NCBI GenBank assembly: GCA_020850225.1
Contig: JADZFD010000079.1
Span: 1-56,161 of the forward strand
DNA from: Saprospiraceae bacterium
Lineage (GTDB): Bacteria; Bacteroidota; Bacteroidia; Chitinophagales; Saprospiraceae
Length of the DNA stretch: 56,161 bases
Direction: 5' to 3'
The notes beneath the pieces are model-generated. The model searched no databases, was not told the DNA's origin, and saw only the letters and a program-made list of their open reading frames with translations. The position numbers and the translations under genes were made by a program. How positions within the stretch are numbered: the first letter of the stretch is position 1; each line of letters begins with the position of its first letter. Below are positions 26,945 through 36,601 of this stretch, one piece after another.

Positions 26945-28420
26945 TTAGCTTTTTTTGCTGTAATTGGGTGATTCTCTGGTGATGGTGATATTGTGCGGAT
27001 GACTTTCCAGAATTCCGGAACCGGTTATTCTGACCATTTTGGCACCCTGCAATTTATCTATACTGGCAGCACCGCAGTAACCCATACTTGATCTCAGTCC
27101 GCCTATGTACTGAATCATAGCTTCTGATACAGAACCTTTGTAAGGTACTCTTCCCTCAATACCTTCAGGTACCAGTTTTTTAACATCATCTTCAACATCC
27201 TGAAAATAACGGTCTTTACTACCCAATTCCATAGCACCCAAGGATCCCATTCCTCTGTATACCTTGAATTTTCTGCCTTCAAAAAGGATAGTTTCACCGG
27301 GAGCTTCCTCCGTTCCGGCAAACAGTGATCCTGCCATAATGGAACTGGCGCCGGCAGCGATCGCTTTAGCTATATCGCCAGTATAGCGAATGCCTCCGTC
27401 ACCGATAATAGGAATACCTGTTCCGGCAAGGCCAAATGCAGCATTTCTGATAGCGTAGAGTTGCGGAACTCCGACACCTGCCACAATCCGTGTAGTACAT
27501 ATACTTCCTGGCCCTACACCGACTTTTACGGCATTAACACCTGCTTTTACAAGAGCTTGAGCTCCTTCTGCTGTTGCGACATTGCCTCCTACGATCTGCA
27601 GGTCTTTATACCGGGTCCGGACATCAGCTATAGCATCCAGAACGCCTTTGGAATGACCATGAGCCGTATCAATACATATCACATCGACACCTACGGATAC
27701 CAATCCTTCCACGCGTTCGTATAAATCTCTGCTGACACCTACGGCAGCACCGACTAGCAGGCGACCGTGGCTATCTTTTGCTGAGTTGGGATAGTTTTCT
27801 ATCTTCATGATGTCTTTATAGGTAATCAGACCAACGAGTGTATTGTTATCGTCGACTACGGGCAGTTTTTCGATTTTATACTGTTGCAGTATCTCTTTAG
27901 CCTGCATCAGCGTTGTTCCTTTGGGAGCTGTTACCAATCGTTCAGTAGTCATCACCTCAGTGACCTTTTTATCCATTTCTGTTTCGAATCTCAAATCTCT
28001 GTTTGTTAAAATGCCTACCAGCCTGTTTTGGTTGTCAATGACGGGTATTCCACCTATTTTGTTGAGTTGCATCAGGTGAAGGGCATCTTTAACACGGGCA
28101 TTTTGTGTAAGCGTGACGGGATCCAGTATCATTCCACTTTCAGATCTTTTGACAGACCTAACCTGATTGACCTGGTCCTCTACGGACATGTTTTTATGAA
28201 TGATTCCGATTCCTCCTTCACGTGCCATAGCTATGGCTAACTGATACTCTGTGATGGTATCCATTGCTGCTGAAACAATCGGTACATTCAGCCGTATATC
28301 AGTCGTAAACTGAGTTGAAATGTCTACTTCACGTGGAAGTACCTCTGAATATGCGGGAATAAGGAGGACGTCATCAAATGTTAACGCCTCATCTATTGGT
28401 GTGTTATTATGATTTTCCAT
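26945..28420 (-). CDS. guaB: Inosine-5'-monophosphate dehydrogenase
   Basis: A 491-residue enzyme oxidising IMP to XMP with NAD+, the committed step of GMP synthesis. The catalytic barrel contains the IMPDH start [20 protein letters not shown], two CBS domains (about 95-205), the dinucleotide segment [17 protein letters not shown], the active-site loop [15 protein letters not shown] with the catalytic Cys, and the flap region around [10 protein letters not shown]. The ATG at 28420 (MENHNN) is chosen over a TTG two codons upstream. A TAATTTTGC motif ends three bases before the ATG. Confidence 0.95.
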   Translation of the reverse strand: MENHNNTPIDEALTFDDVLLIPAYSEVLPREVDISTQFTTDIRLNVPIVSAAMDTITEYQLAIAMAREGGIGIIHKNMSVEDQVNQVRSVKRSESGMILDPVTLTQNARVKDALHLMQLNKIGGIPVIDNQNRLVGILTNRDLRFETEMDKKVTEVMTTERLVTAPKGTTLMQAKEILQQYKIEKLPVVDDNNTLVGLITYKDIMKIENYPNSAKDSHGRLLVGAAVGVSRDLYERVEGLVSVGVDVICIDTAHGHSKGVLDAIADVRTRYKDLQIVGGNVATAEGAQALVKAGVNAVKVGVGPGSICTTRIVAGVGVPQLYAIRNAAFGLAGTGIPIIGDGGIRYTGDIAKAIAAGASSIMAGSLFAGTEEAPGETILFEGRKFKVYRGMGSLGAMELGSKDRYFQDVEDDVKKLVPEGIEGRVPYKGSVSEAMIQYIGGLRSSMGYCGAASIDKLQGAKMVRITGSGILESHPHNITITRESPNYSKKS

Positions 28421-28422
28421 GT

Positions 28423-28431
28423 GCAAAATTA
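28423..28431 (-). promoter_or_regulatory. Candidate -7 element TAATTTTGC abutting the guaB start
   Basis: A perfect match to the Bacteroidota -7 consensus TAnnTTTGC ends three bases before the guaB ATG. If used, transcription would begin at about the start codon, giving a leaderless or near-leaderless mRNA. No -33 TTTG is obvious. Confidence 0.4.
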
Positions 28432-28558
28432 AGACTTATCGCTGTAATTCATATCATAAAATCAGAACTTTTAGATATTTTTAATTTTCTATTCTTTTTG
28501 ATACGTTTAAGAGGCAATTAATTTGTTTATTGTGCAACTTTTAATAAACAGGGATATT

Positions 28559-29002
28559 ATGCTGACTGTACACACGGACGAATACTATATGCAACAGGCA
28601 ATCAATGAAGCCATCAGGGGTGCTGAAGCAGATGAAATACCCGTAGGAGCAGTAGTTGTATGTCAAAACCAGATAATAGCACGTGCCCATAATCAGACTG
28701 AAACGCTTCAGGATGTATCAGCCCACGCTGAGATGATTGCCATCACTTCAGCCGCGGCTTATCTGGGAAGCAAATACCTTAAGGAATGTACGATGTATGT
28801 TACGCTCGAACCTTGTGTGATGTGTGCTGGTGCTCTGTACTGGTCACAGATTTCCCGAATAGTCTATGGGGCGAGTGATGAAAAACGCGGATTTATGCGG
28901 TATGGCAAAGAGTTGCTACACCCATCTACAAAGGTGGAATACGGTGTAAAACACGATGTTTGCTCAAAATTAATGACAGATTTTTTCGAAAAGAAAAGAT
29001 AA
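28559..29002 (+). CDS. tadA: tRNA adenosine(34) deaminase
   Basis: A 147-residue zinc deaminase read from ATG 28559 (MLTVHTDEYYMQQAINEA); an upstream TTG would add 12 unlikely residues. The active site is complete: H56-A-E58 supplies a zinc ligand and the proton shuttle, and C86/C89 in EPCVMCAGA supply the other ligands. It makes inosine at the wobble position of tRNA-Arg(ACG). VYGASDEKRGFMR is a typical TadA segment. It is divergent from guaB. Confidence 0.92.
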   Translation: MLTVHTDEYYMQQAINEAIRGAEADEIPVGAVVVCQNQIIARAHNQTETLQDVSAHAEMIAITSAAAYLGSKYLKECTMYVTLEPCVMCAGALYWSQISRIVYGASDEKRGFMRYGKELLHPSTKVEYGVKHDVCSKLMTDFFEKKR

Positions 29003-29075
29003 TATAGTATCCGGCAGTAGCTGCGTCTCAATAAACAATTATTCCATCCAGGCTATCATGCATCATCAGATATTT

Positions 29076-29113
29076 TTAAAGACAGGAAGTAAGTAATCTT
29101 TCTGTCTTTATTT
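29076..29113. terminator. Terminator between tadA and the exported hydrolase gene
   Basis: aaagacag (29078-29085) pairs with ctgtcttt (29102-29109) around a 16-base loop and is followed by atttt on the plus strand. The two genes converge here and the stem reaches the stop of the minus-strand gene, so it may serve both directions. Confidence 0.55.
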
Positions 29114-30040
29114 TAAAAATTCCCTGATAAGCTGATTGACTTCAGCGGGCTTTTCAAACATTACAAAGTGTCCGGCTTTGTTTAACATATGCAGTGTGCA
29201 ATCCGGCATTTTTTCAGCTCCCATTTTTGCATATTTTTCTGTAAATCCACCATTCAGATAGCGATTGGGAATGAGGTTGTCATTAGTTCCGAAAACACAT
29301 AAGGTCTTCTGTCGGACTGATGGCAGAAAATCAAAAACCGGGCTGTCAACCATAGCTTTAACACCCTGCGTAACGTGATAACAATAGTCAGTAAAATCCA
29401 TAGCTGAACGTATAGCTATCCGGTCATCAATCATAAACTGTGCATCTTTGGGCATATCATAGAAGTTATATGCGTAATTTACATGGATTTGTTCCACAGT
29501 TGTCAATCGCACACCATCCACTGTCATAGCATCACGAAACCACTGGCGTTGTCCTTTATTGAAAGTTTCAAATCCTGCCGGAGCTATCAGAATGAGTTTG
29601 TCTACCAAATCCGGATATTTGAGTGCTGTAGCAATAGAAATCTGCCCACCCATGGAATGACCTGCCAGAATAACCTTCTGAATATTCAGTTTCTGACAAA
29701 AATCGCTAATAGCGTCAGCAAAAAAGTCCATAGAAACATCATAATTACCTTTGGAAGACCTGCCATAACCTGGCAAATCAATGGCTATACAGCGGTATGA
29801 TGTTTTTAAGTCTTCGATATTCTTTTTCCATGCTGGAATGTATGAAGCCAGTCCGTGAATAAAAATAATCGTCTGTTTACTATTGCCCTGATCCGTATAT
29901 ACCAGATCAATATTATTAAGTATTTTAATCTGTTTTACAGGCATACCATAATCCAGGTCAGACATTTGATGTTGTTTATTTTGCCCAATTGACGGATAAA
30001 GAGCTAAGGCAAATAATAAGGTGAAAAATATATATTTCAT
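29108..30040 (-). CDS. Exported alpha/beta hydrolase, last gene of a six-gene operon
   Basis: A 310-residue serine hydrolase with a signal peptide (MKYIFFTLLFALALYPSIGQ). The core has the oxyanion loop FIHGLASYIPAW, DLPGYGRSS, the nucleophile elbow LAGHSMGGQ, the acid Asp in FGTNDNLIPN and the base His in NKAGHFVMFEKP. A periplasmic esterase or C-C hydrolase of small molecules is expected. It follows the outer-membrane barrel gene by 49 bases and closes the run of minus-strand genes from 36332. It may process the compound that the operon imports (inference). Confidence 0.87.
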   Translation of the reverse strand: MKYIFFTLLFALALYPSIGQNKQHQMSDLDYGMPVKQIKILNNIDLVYTDQGNSKQTIIFIHGLASYIPAWKKNIEDLKTSYRCIAIDLPGYGRSSKGNYDVSMDFFADAISDFCQKLNIQKVILAGHSMGGQISIATALKYPDLVDKLILIAPAGFETFNKGQRQWFRDAMTVDGVRLTTVEQIHVNYAYNFYDMPKDAQFMIDDRIAIRSAMDFTDYCYHVTQGVKAMVDSPVFDFLPSVRQKTLCVFGTNDNLIPNRYLNGGFTEKYAKMGAEKMPDCTLHMLNKAGHFVMFEKPAEVNQLIREFLK

Positions 30041-30089
30041 AACAGGTATAGACTTAAAAAAAATTGAAACAATAAAAATGATGAATGGG

Positions 30090-31664
30090 TCAGAAAATCA
30101 ACCATTTGACGCAGACAAATCCTAACCATGGATTTACTGGTCGGTTTTGTACACCTCCATTTGTAAGTGTGCTGTCATAAAAATCACCCAATCCCATATA
30201 GGCAGCATGTGCCTCAACAGTGAGAAATGCACCGAAATCATAGCCTAATTTAGCATTGGCTTCCCATCCCATAAAGTTGCCGCCTCCTGATGGAGCTACT
30301 GTCGAAAACCCGGTTGCACCACCTATCTTGGAGTGCAGTTTGTTGGGTATAAGATCTCTGGACAGATTTAATGTACCTCCTGCTATACCATAGCCCATAT
30401 TGGAAATGTCGGTTACAGCCGCAACGAAGCGATTCACAACATTTCCGTGGGGAAAGAGCAGGTATCCACCATGGCCGATAAATATTCCACCCGGACTACC
30501 CCATGTGTTGGCAGTTAATACACCATTGTATTTTTTGTCATTGATACCGTTTTTATCACCGGAAGTGAATATAGCATCAGCAACGATAGCATCACCTGTA
30601 GTCTGTCCGTATCTGTATCCTACCCTTAGGTTAGCAGCAAGTCCGCTTATATCTACAGATTTTGTATAAGTTTCAGTATTTGTACCTTTCTGGCGTATAC
30701 TTCCTATGTTGTAATTCAGAAATCCGAACATAAACCATCTGTCCAGCATCATATCTTCATTTCTTGAAAAATAGGAGCCCAACCAGAATACATCGGATCG
30801 GTATGGATCCAGTCCGATGGGAAACCTAAAGGTTCCATTGTAGTTTGCCAATGGGCTGCCGTAGCCCTGACCCAGTATACTTACACCACCTTTTCCGGAA
30901 GAGTTGTCCTTAACCCAGTAGACAGATGCACCGACATTCCACTCAGGTGAGATATTAAATTGCTGATTCAATTCAAAAAGTGTTACATCGTCATTGACTT
31001 CTACATTGTTTTCGTATAATTTATAGAATCCCAGTTTTGTTTTAAGATAGTCGGATTGTCTTCTTACACTGATTCCGACGCCATCCGTACCAAAAAATGC
31101 AAGGCGGTAACCCGTGTTGGTAAATTTATCTACTGTAGAACGGTACAGGTCGTGTGGTGTGTCAAACATTCTTTGAAGGCCTACGTTGATGGTCCAGTAT
31201 TTGGCAGGTACAAATTCCACTTCCAGGTTTTGGGTTTGAATATTGACCTGGTCAGCAGAAATGGCTGAACCCTGGTTCCCTCCAACACCATAAGCTACAT
31301 CACCCCATGTCCAGTCTATCTCAAAGGATGCCCTCAGCGTTGCCTTCCCGTCAAATATGGATGGTGTATATACAAAAAAAGGAATAGCTCGCTGTTCGGC
31401 GTACAGTGCTGTAAATTCATTGGACGTGGTCGTAGTATTTCCGCCAAATAATCTTCCTACAATCTGACCTTTCAGAAAGTCATTTTCAGGGGCAATATTC
31501 ATCGCTACATTTTGCTGATAAAAGTAGACAAAAGCCTGAAACTGTTTGTTGGCCTTTTCCGGGACAACCTTGTCAAAACCCTGAAAACTGGAAGTGGCAG
31601 TTTCCTGGGCATGCAGTGTTATTGCAAATAATATTAATGACAGTATGAAATATAACCTCTTCAT
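30090..31664 (-). CDS. Outer-membrane beta-barrel (porin-like) protein
   Basis: A 524-residue protein with a signal peptide (MKRLYFILSLILFAITLHAQ) followed by alternating aromatic/hydrophobic strands (AFVYFYQQNVAMN, LRASFEIDWTWGDVAY, WTINVGLQRMFDT, KLGFYKLYENNVEV, WFMFGFLNYNIGSI) and the C-terminal strand LGFVCVKWLIF ending in Phe, the usual barrel signature. Substrate unknown. It lies between a lipoprotein gene (87-base gap with a hairpin) and an exported hydrolase gene (49-base gap), suggesting an uptake channel for the operon's substrate. Confidence 0.8.
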   Translation of the reverse strand: MKRLYFILSLILFAITLHAQETATSSFQGFDKVVPEKANKQFQAFVYFYQQNVAMNIAPENDFLKGQIVGRLFGGNTTTTSNEFTALYAEQRAIPFFVYTPSIFDGKATLRASFEIDWTWGDVAYGVGGNQGSAISADQVNIQTQNLEVEFVPAKYWTINVGLQRMFDTPHDLYRSTVDKFTNTGYRLAFFGTDGVGISVRRQSDYLKTKLGFYKLYENNVEVNDDVTLFELNQQFNISPEWNVGASVYWVKDNSSGKGGVSILGQGYGSPLANYNGTFRFPIGLDPYRSDVFWLGSYFSRNEDMMLDRWFMFGFLNYNIGSIRQKGTNTETYTKSVDISGLAANLRVGYRYGQTTGDAIVADAIFTSGDKNGINDKKYNGVLTANTWGSPGGIFIGHGGYLLFPHGNVVNRFVAAVTDISNMGYGIAGGTLNLSRDLIPNKLHSKIGGATGFSTVAPSGGGNFMGWEANAKLGYDFGAFLTVEAHAAYMGLGDFYDSTLTNGGVQNRPVNPWLGFVCVKWLIF

Positions 31665-31696
31665 GGGAACAGATTTTGGAGATATTTTGTAAAAAG

Positions 31697-31731
31697 GATG
31701 GAAATGACACTTTTTTCAGTGTCATCCCATC
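31697..31731 (-). promoter_or_regulatory. Intercistronic hairpin between lipoprotein and barrel genes
   Basis: atgacact (31704-31711) pairs with agtgtcat (31718-31725) and gatgg (31697-31701) with ccatc (31727-31731). On the transcribed minus strand the hairpin is followed by ctttttac. It could be an attenuator or an RNA-stability element setting the ratio of the upstream to downstream genes. Confidence 0.5.
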
Positions 31732-31751
31732 TGTTAATGTTTAATAAATAA

Positions 31752-32306
31752 TTATTTTACTCTTTTATATTCCTGAATATTAATAGTACCGAAAGCACCA
31801 CCGCCTGAACTACCAAATCCACCGGCTGCTGTTGGCGCAGCAACACCCAGAGATGGTTCCGTCTGAATGATTTCATACTTCATGCTGTTCTTGTCAGCAG
31901 CGACTTCAAAAATACCTTCTGCAACTAATGCTGTTGGAGCCGTCTGATTCAATTTGATATTGTAGATATTCCCTGTTCCTGATTTAGTCTGCGTATAAGT
32001 ACCGGTAAGATCTACTTTTGCACCATCTTTGTACTGATAAACAACATAAGTGTTATTTGTTTTAAACTCAGCGATGATAGAATCTGCAAAATTGGCTAAA
32101 ATCGGTGCTACGGGGTAAGACTTCCATTTGCCTTGAGCGCCTTCAAGACAAGCAGTACATACTCCTCCGCAATCTACACCTGTTTCATCCTGGTTTTGGA
32201 TGCCGTCAAAACAAGTACCTTTGTCCTTGTCGTCTTCTTTGCTGCAACTCATGATAACAAGTGATGCAAAAAGCATCATAATTCCGAATAATTTGAATGA
32301 TTTCAT
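31752..32306 (-). CDS. Lipoprotein with Cys-rich CxDGxQN...CGGxC motif
   Basis: A 184-residue lipoprotein (LVIMSC lipobox). Straight after the anchor comes CFDGIQNQDETGVDCGGVCTAC, shown here as CFDGIQNQDETG then VDCGGVCTAC. This short Cys/Asp motif recurs in Bacteroidota surface proteins and probably binds a divalent ion (family knowledge; ion not shown here). The rest is a beta-rich lipocalin-like domain (GKWKSYPVAP, NNTYVVYQYKDGAKV, GTYTQTKSGTG). It precedes the outer-membrane barrel gene in the same operon and may be its surface partner. Confidence 0.78.
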   Translation of the reverse strand: MKSFKLFGIMMLFASLVIMSCSKEDDKDKGTCFDGIQNQDETGVDCGGVCTACLEGAQGKWKSYPVAPILANFADSIIAEFKTNNTYVVYQYKDGAKVDLTGTYTQTKSGTGNIYNIKLNQTAPTALVAEGIFEVAADKNSMKYEIIQTEPSLGVAAPTAAGGFGSSGGGAFGTINIQEYKRVK

Positions 32307-32337
32307 TTTTTTAATGATTTAGTGATTTAATAATGAT

Positions 32338-33810
32338 TTACAAAGATTTTAATAATTTTCTGTCAATTTTTCCGCTGTCGGACTTGGGTAATTCATCCAT
32401 AAATACAAAATATTTAGGAATTTTGAATTTAGCCAGGTTAGCCTGACAATGGGCTCTTAATGTGTCTTCATCTGTGTTGCCGGATGTTACAACGTATGCC
32501 TTTCCTACTTCTCCCCATCTTTCGTCTTTTACGCCGACAACAACACATTCTTTTACGTGTGGCAACTTTTGCAATACACGTTCTATTTCTGCCGGATATA
32601 CATTTTCGGCACCACTAATAAACATATTCTTTAATCTATCAACGATGTAAATGTATTTTTCGTTGTCTTCGATGACGATATCTCCCGTTTTAAACCAATT
32701 ACCATCTTCAGAGAAGGTGTCTTTGGTCGCTTGTTCGTTTTTCCAGTATTCTATCATGACCATCGGTCCACGCAACCATAATTCTCCAGGTTCATCAACT
32801 GCTGCGTCTTGACCTGCTTCATTGATGATACGATGTTCCACATAAAAATTAGGTCTTCCTATGCTGCCTATTTTTCGGATGGCATCGTCCTGGTGCAGGG
32901 ATGTAAGGTTGGGGCCAACTTCAGTCATCCCGTAACCCTGGCGGATGGCTACCTGTTTTCCTGCATACTGCTTTATCAATGGAACGGGCATAGCTTCTCC
33001 TCCCACTATGATATAATCGAGGCTACTCAAATCAACATGCTGAAAATCAGAGTGCTGAGCCATCATCGCAAGCATGGTAGGCACTGCCATAAAAACCGTA
33101 CACTTCAGCGATGAGATGGTATTAATGACTACTTGGGGATCAAATTTACGACAAACATAGGTGAAACCTCCATGATGTAAAAATGGCAACAACAAAACAT
33201 TCCATCCTCCGGTATGAAATGGTGGCATGACATTTACTGTACGGCTTTCGGTGTTTATTTTCAGAGAAATGGCTGTATTGATACTATTCCAGAAAGCCAT
33301 TTTATGCGTATATTTTACACCTTTGGGTTTGCCTGTAGTACCTGATGTATAGATAATGAAGATGGGATCGTCCTCATCCACAGGTATAATATCAAAACCA
33401 GATATATCACTTGAATTAACTGACGGTAGGGTGAGTATATTCAGGTCTTTATCTGAAGGCAACAAGTGCTTGAAAGATTCCTGATAATAAATCAGGACAG
33501 GTGCTGCATTGTCAATGATTTCCTTGATTTCCGGTGCAGAAAGCCTGTAGTTTAGCGGTACGACAATAAAACCTGCTTTCTGGGCCGCTGAAAATAAGGC
33601 AATATACTCAACGGAATATTCTGCAAGGACAACAACTCTGTCTCCTTTGCTGACATTTTTATCTTTTGTCAGATAATGTGCAAAGGCATTGCCCATTTCG
33701 TTAAGTTGACAGTAAGTGACAGCCTTATCTGATCCATGTTCCTGTATGGCGGGTTTATCCGGACTATACAATGCCCAACGTGCTATCCAATCCTGTTGCC
33801 AGACTTTCAT
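32338..33810 (-). CDS. AMP-forming acyl-CoA ligase
   Basis: A 490-residue member of the ANL superfamily. It has the P-loop-like YTSGTTGKPKGV, the A5 motif GYGMTEVGPN, the A7/A8 region WFKTGDIV and DRLKNMFISGAENVYP, and the catalytic A10 Lys in PKSDSGKIDRK. It activates a carboxylic acid as acyl-AMP and then acyl-CoA. The acid is not predictable; the length and motifs suit medium/long-chain or aromatic acids. It follows the KAS III-like gene by 11 bases and is surely co-transcribed with it, so it may supply that enzyme with acyl-CoA. Confidence 0.88.
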   Translation of the reverse strand: MKVWQQDWIARWALYSPDKPAIQEHGSDKAVTYCQLNEMGNAFAHYLTKDKNVSKGDRVVVLAEYSVEYIALFSAAQKAGFIVVPLNYRLSAPEIKEIIDNAAPVLIYYQESFKHLLPSDKDLNILTLPSVNSSDISGFDIIPVDEDDPIFIIYTSGTTGKPKGVKYTHKMAFWNSINTAISLKINTESRTVNVMPPFHTGGWNVLLLPFLHHGGFTYVCRKFDPQVVINTISSLKCTVFMAVPTMLAMMAQHSDFQHVDLSSLDYIIVGGEAMPVPLIKQYAGKQVAIRQGYGMTEVGPNLTSLHQDDAIRKIGSIGRPNFYVEHRIINEAGQDAAVDEPGELWLRGPMVMIEYWKNEQATKDTFSEDGNWFKTGDIVIEDNEKYIYIVDRLKNMFISGAENVYPAEIERVLQKLPHVKECVVVGVKDERWGEVGKAYVVTSGNTDEDTLRAHCQANLAKFKIPKYFVFMDELPKSDSGKIDRKLLKSL

Positions 33811-33821
33811 ACAAATTATTT

Positions 33822-34814
33822 TTACATTTTAAATAGTGATGCTCCAAAGGCGAGTCCACCACCGGATCCTATAAAGCAAACGATGTCTCCACTTTTAACC
33901 TTGCCCTGCTGCATCCATACGTCAAAGGCCATCGGAATACAGGCAGAGCCGGTATACCCATAGTTATGCATGATGGTAGCTGCCCGGCTTCTGTCAACAC
34001 TTATGAAGTCCAACGTTTGAAAGATTGAATTTATGTTGATTTGCGTAATAAAAAAATGATCTATATCATTGACAGTGATGTTTGTATTGTCACACAACTC
34101 CCTGATCATGGAACTCCACATTTCCGGGTTGATATGATTAGGAATTTTTTGTACAAACTTAAGCTTCTGGTCACCATTTCTGATGACTTCTTCAGATGCC
34201 GGCATATGACTGGCACCTCCGTAAATACCCATCCAGCTGTTATACTCTCCTTTGGTTATGAGCTTGCTGCTCATATATCCTCTATCCTCTTCAGTTGCTT
34301 CCACTACGACGGCACCCGCACCATCAGCAAACAGCGTGACTGTTTTTTTGTCTTCCATATTAAGGTACTTGCTCATCGTATAGGCACCGACAACAAGAAC
34401 ATAACGGTAACGCTCATCTGCCTGGATATATTTGGTTGCTATATCCAATGCAGTTACAAAGCCTGCACAAGCGGTATTAATATCGAATGTTCCGGCATTT
34501 ACCAGCTTTAGCCTGTCCTGAATTACAGATGCTGTTGACGGTGAAATATATTCAGGTGTGTCTGTAGCTATTATCAGCAAATCTATATCGTCCGGTTTTA
34601 ACCCTGCATTGTTCAAAGCTGTCAGACATGCCTTTTCTATTAGATCAGCTACGCTTTCGTCGTCATTACACCATCTTCTTTCATATATCTGTACATTTTC
34701 CCTTAGCCATGTGTCCACATCCTGACCAAGGAGCTCATTGAAGTAGCTGTTGGGGACGATCTTTTCAGGGGCATACATACCTGAAGCTAATATCGCTGCA
34801 TTTCTTTTACTCAT
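33822..34814 (-). CDS. KAS III (FabH-like) enzyme lacking catalytic His and Asn
   Basis: A 330-residue thiolase-fold protein clearly homologous to 3-oxoacyl-ACP synthase III. The acyl-accepting Cys116 is present in DINTACAGF, and DGAGAVVVEA and the C-terminal GSGGGLAFGASL are conserved. Aligned to E. coli FabH, the catalytic His of the PHQAN motif is Thr257 (FITQIN) and the Asn of GNTSAAS is Tyr287 (GYTGSAC). Without His and Asn the normal decarboxylative condensation should fail, so acyl transfer or another Cys-only reaction is more likely (inference). Neighbours are a CoA ligase (11 bases) and a symporter (33 bases). Confidence 0.85.
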   Translation of the reverse strand: MSKRNAAILASGMYAPEKIVPNSYFNELLGQDVDTWLRENVQIYERRWCNDDESVADLIEKACLTALNNAGLKPDDIDLLIIATDTPEYISPSTASVIQDRLKLVNAGTFDINTACAGFVTALDIATKYIQADERYRYVLVVGAYTMSKYLNMEDKKTVTLFADGAGAVVVEATEEDRGYMSSKLITKGEYNSWMGIYGGASHMPASEEVIRNGDQKLKFVQKIPNHINPEMWSSMIRELCDNTNITVNDIDHFFITQININSIFQTLDFISVDRSRAATIMHNYGYTGSACIPMAFDVWMQQGKVKSGDIVCFIGSGGGLAFGASLFKM

Positions 34815-34847
34815 TCTTGCGGATTATTTTGATTCATTTAAAAAATT

Positions 34848-36332
34848 TCAATTAAGATATTTTTGTTTTTTCTTATAAATTTGGTACAATATCGTTCCGG
34901 TGAGTACTGCTGCGATAATTGCCAAAGCCGCAGCTACTGCAGGATTTTTAACCGAACCGGTTGTATAGGGTGTCAGAGAGCCGTAATATACAGTAAAATG
35001 TACTATTAATGCTGTAATAGCTGCTCCGAATGCTGCCTGTTTGGGGGTGTTTTTAAAAAATATTCCAAATAATACAGGAACAAATGCCATTGAAAAATAG
35101 GCATAGACACCGTTTTGAGCCAGAATACCTACGCTCAGATTAGGGTAGAGCAATTGCTGGTAACTAACCAGAATGGTTATTATGGCAAGTAAACCAATTA
35201 CTATTTTATTGGTATTGTTTATTTTTTGAGTTTGTCCCTTCCATCCCTTCAGTGGAACTATTAAATCATTTGTTATAGTTGCGGATAATGACTGAACAAG
35301 ACCTTCAAGGGTAGATAACCCGGCAGCAAGGAGACCCAAAACGACAATGACACCTACTCCGGTAGCAAACCGACGGACCACATAAGCTGAAAGAATACCA
35401 TCCATTTTGATCGGATCACCATTAATAGTCAGATCCGGAAACATAAGCCTGGCATAAAATCCGGCAAACAATACTGCAAAGAACAAGGTTTCAACAAGGA
35501 TGGTTACGATTAGAAATTTGTTTACGTCCTTATCGGATTTCAGCATCAGGGATTTGGTGATAATGTGCGGCTGGCATACGATCGCTATACCTACTATGAA
35601 ATTGGCAAAAATTACTTCAAACCAATCCCTGAATAAAGGGCTGCTGTCATTGAATGATGTTACTAATTTAGGGTCCAGTGTCGCTAATTTGCCCCAGAAA
35701 GCATCTATTCCGTCTGTGAGATAATTGCTTCCGGATGCCAACAGGATAACTGCCACTATGATCATAAGTAAAGCCTGTATGGTATTGGTGTACACCATGG
35801 AGTTGGCTCCGCCAAACATAGTATAACCGAATACGAAAACCACTAGAATAACCAAAATAAGCAATTCGCTGACTCCGAGTGCATTGCCGAGTACCTTAGT
35901 GATTCCAACGCAGATCAGCACGATAAAGGTGATAAGCAATAAGGACACAGCTACTATAAAATAGGAGAAAGTACGGCTGTTGTACCTGTTGCCGATCCAT
36001 TGGGCCATAGTCAATGCAGACTGACTGGTGCCGTATTTGCGGAAACTCTTGCTCAAAACTACAAGAGATAAAAATAATGCAAGGGGCAGTACAACAGACA
36101 TAGCGAGGAAGGCACTCCATCCATATAATGCTACGAATCCGGGATTGATAATAAACGTGGCAGCACTGGTGATGCTGGCTGCAAGAGAAAGTCCGACTAC
36201 GACGGGCGAAAACCCGGATCCCAGCGTGAAATCCTCAATATTTTTAGTTTTCACGGCACCTCTGTACACGATTACAAGTGTAACAATGGCATAAAGTATC
36301 AGAACCAATAGTGTAGCCTGTGATAAACTCAT
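34848..36332 (-). CDS. Sodium:solute symporter (SSS family), first gene of the operon
   Basis: A 494-residue inner-membrane protein with about 13 hydrophobic helices. SSS features include GLSLAASITSAATFI in TM2, YTMFGGANSMVYTNTIQ, and GLLAAGLSTLEGLVQSLSAT in the Na2-site region. The family imports organic acids, sugars, amino acids or vitamins with Na+; the substrate is not readable here. It opens the six-gene minus-strand operon and diverges from the FabG-like reductase gene, so it probably brings in the acid that the adjacent CoA ligase activates. Confidence 0.88.
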   Translation of the reverse strand: MSLSQATLLVLILYAIVTLVIVYRGAVKTKNIEDFTLGSGFSPVVVGLSLAASITSAATFIINPGFVALYGWSAFLAMSVVLPLALFLSLVVLSKSFRKYGTSQSALTMAQWIGNRYNSRTFSYFIVAVSLLLITFIVLICVGITKVLGNALGVSELLILVILVVFVFGYTMFGGANSMVYTNTIQALLMIIVAVILLASGSNYLTDGIDAFWGKLATLDPKLVTSFNDSSPLFRDWFEVIFANFIVGIAIVCQPHIITKSLMLKSDKDVNKFLIVTILVETLFFAVLFAGFYARLMFPDLTINGDPIKMDGILSAYVVRRFATGVGVIVVLGLLAAGLSTLEGLVQSLSATITNDLIVPLKGWKGQTQKINNTNKIVIGLLAIITILVSYQQLLYPNLSVGILAQNGVYAYFSMAFVPVLFGIFFKNTPKQAAFGAAITALIVHFTVYYGSLTPYTTGSVKNPAVAAALAIIAAVLTGTILYQIYKKKQKYLN

Positions 36333-36553
36333 ATATATTGCATTAATATTAACAATTCGTTTGAAGTAGCTAATATCTTATTAATAAATGTAAATCAATA
36401 TTGCAATAACTTATTTATATGATGAGACAAATATATATAATAGATTATATTATACTCATATTCAATACAATATAAATCATATGTAATATGCGACAATTAA
36501 CTTAAAATATTTCATAAATATGCGTTTTATGGTGAATATAATTAAAAGCTGTC

Positions 36554-36561
36554 TAATTTTG
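36554..36561 (+). promoter_or_regulatory. -7 promoter element TAATTTTG upstream of the FabG-like gene
   Basis: This matches the Bacteroidota -7 consensus TAnnTTTG 40 bases before the start codon, inside a 269-base divergent region that must also hold the symporter operon promoter. Confidence 0.5.
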
Positions 36562-36601
36562 TGTTTTAATAGTAATAATCTGAATATTAAAATTATATGA
36601 T

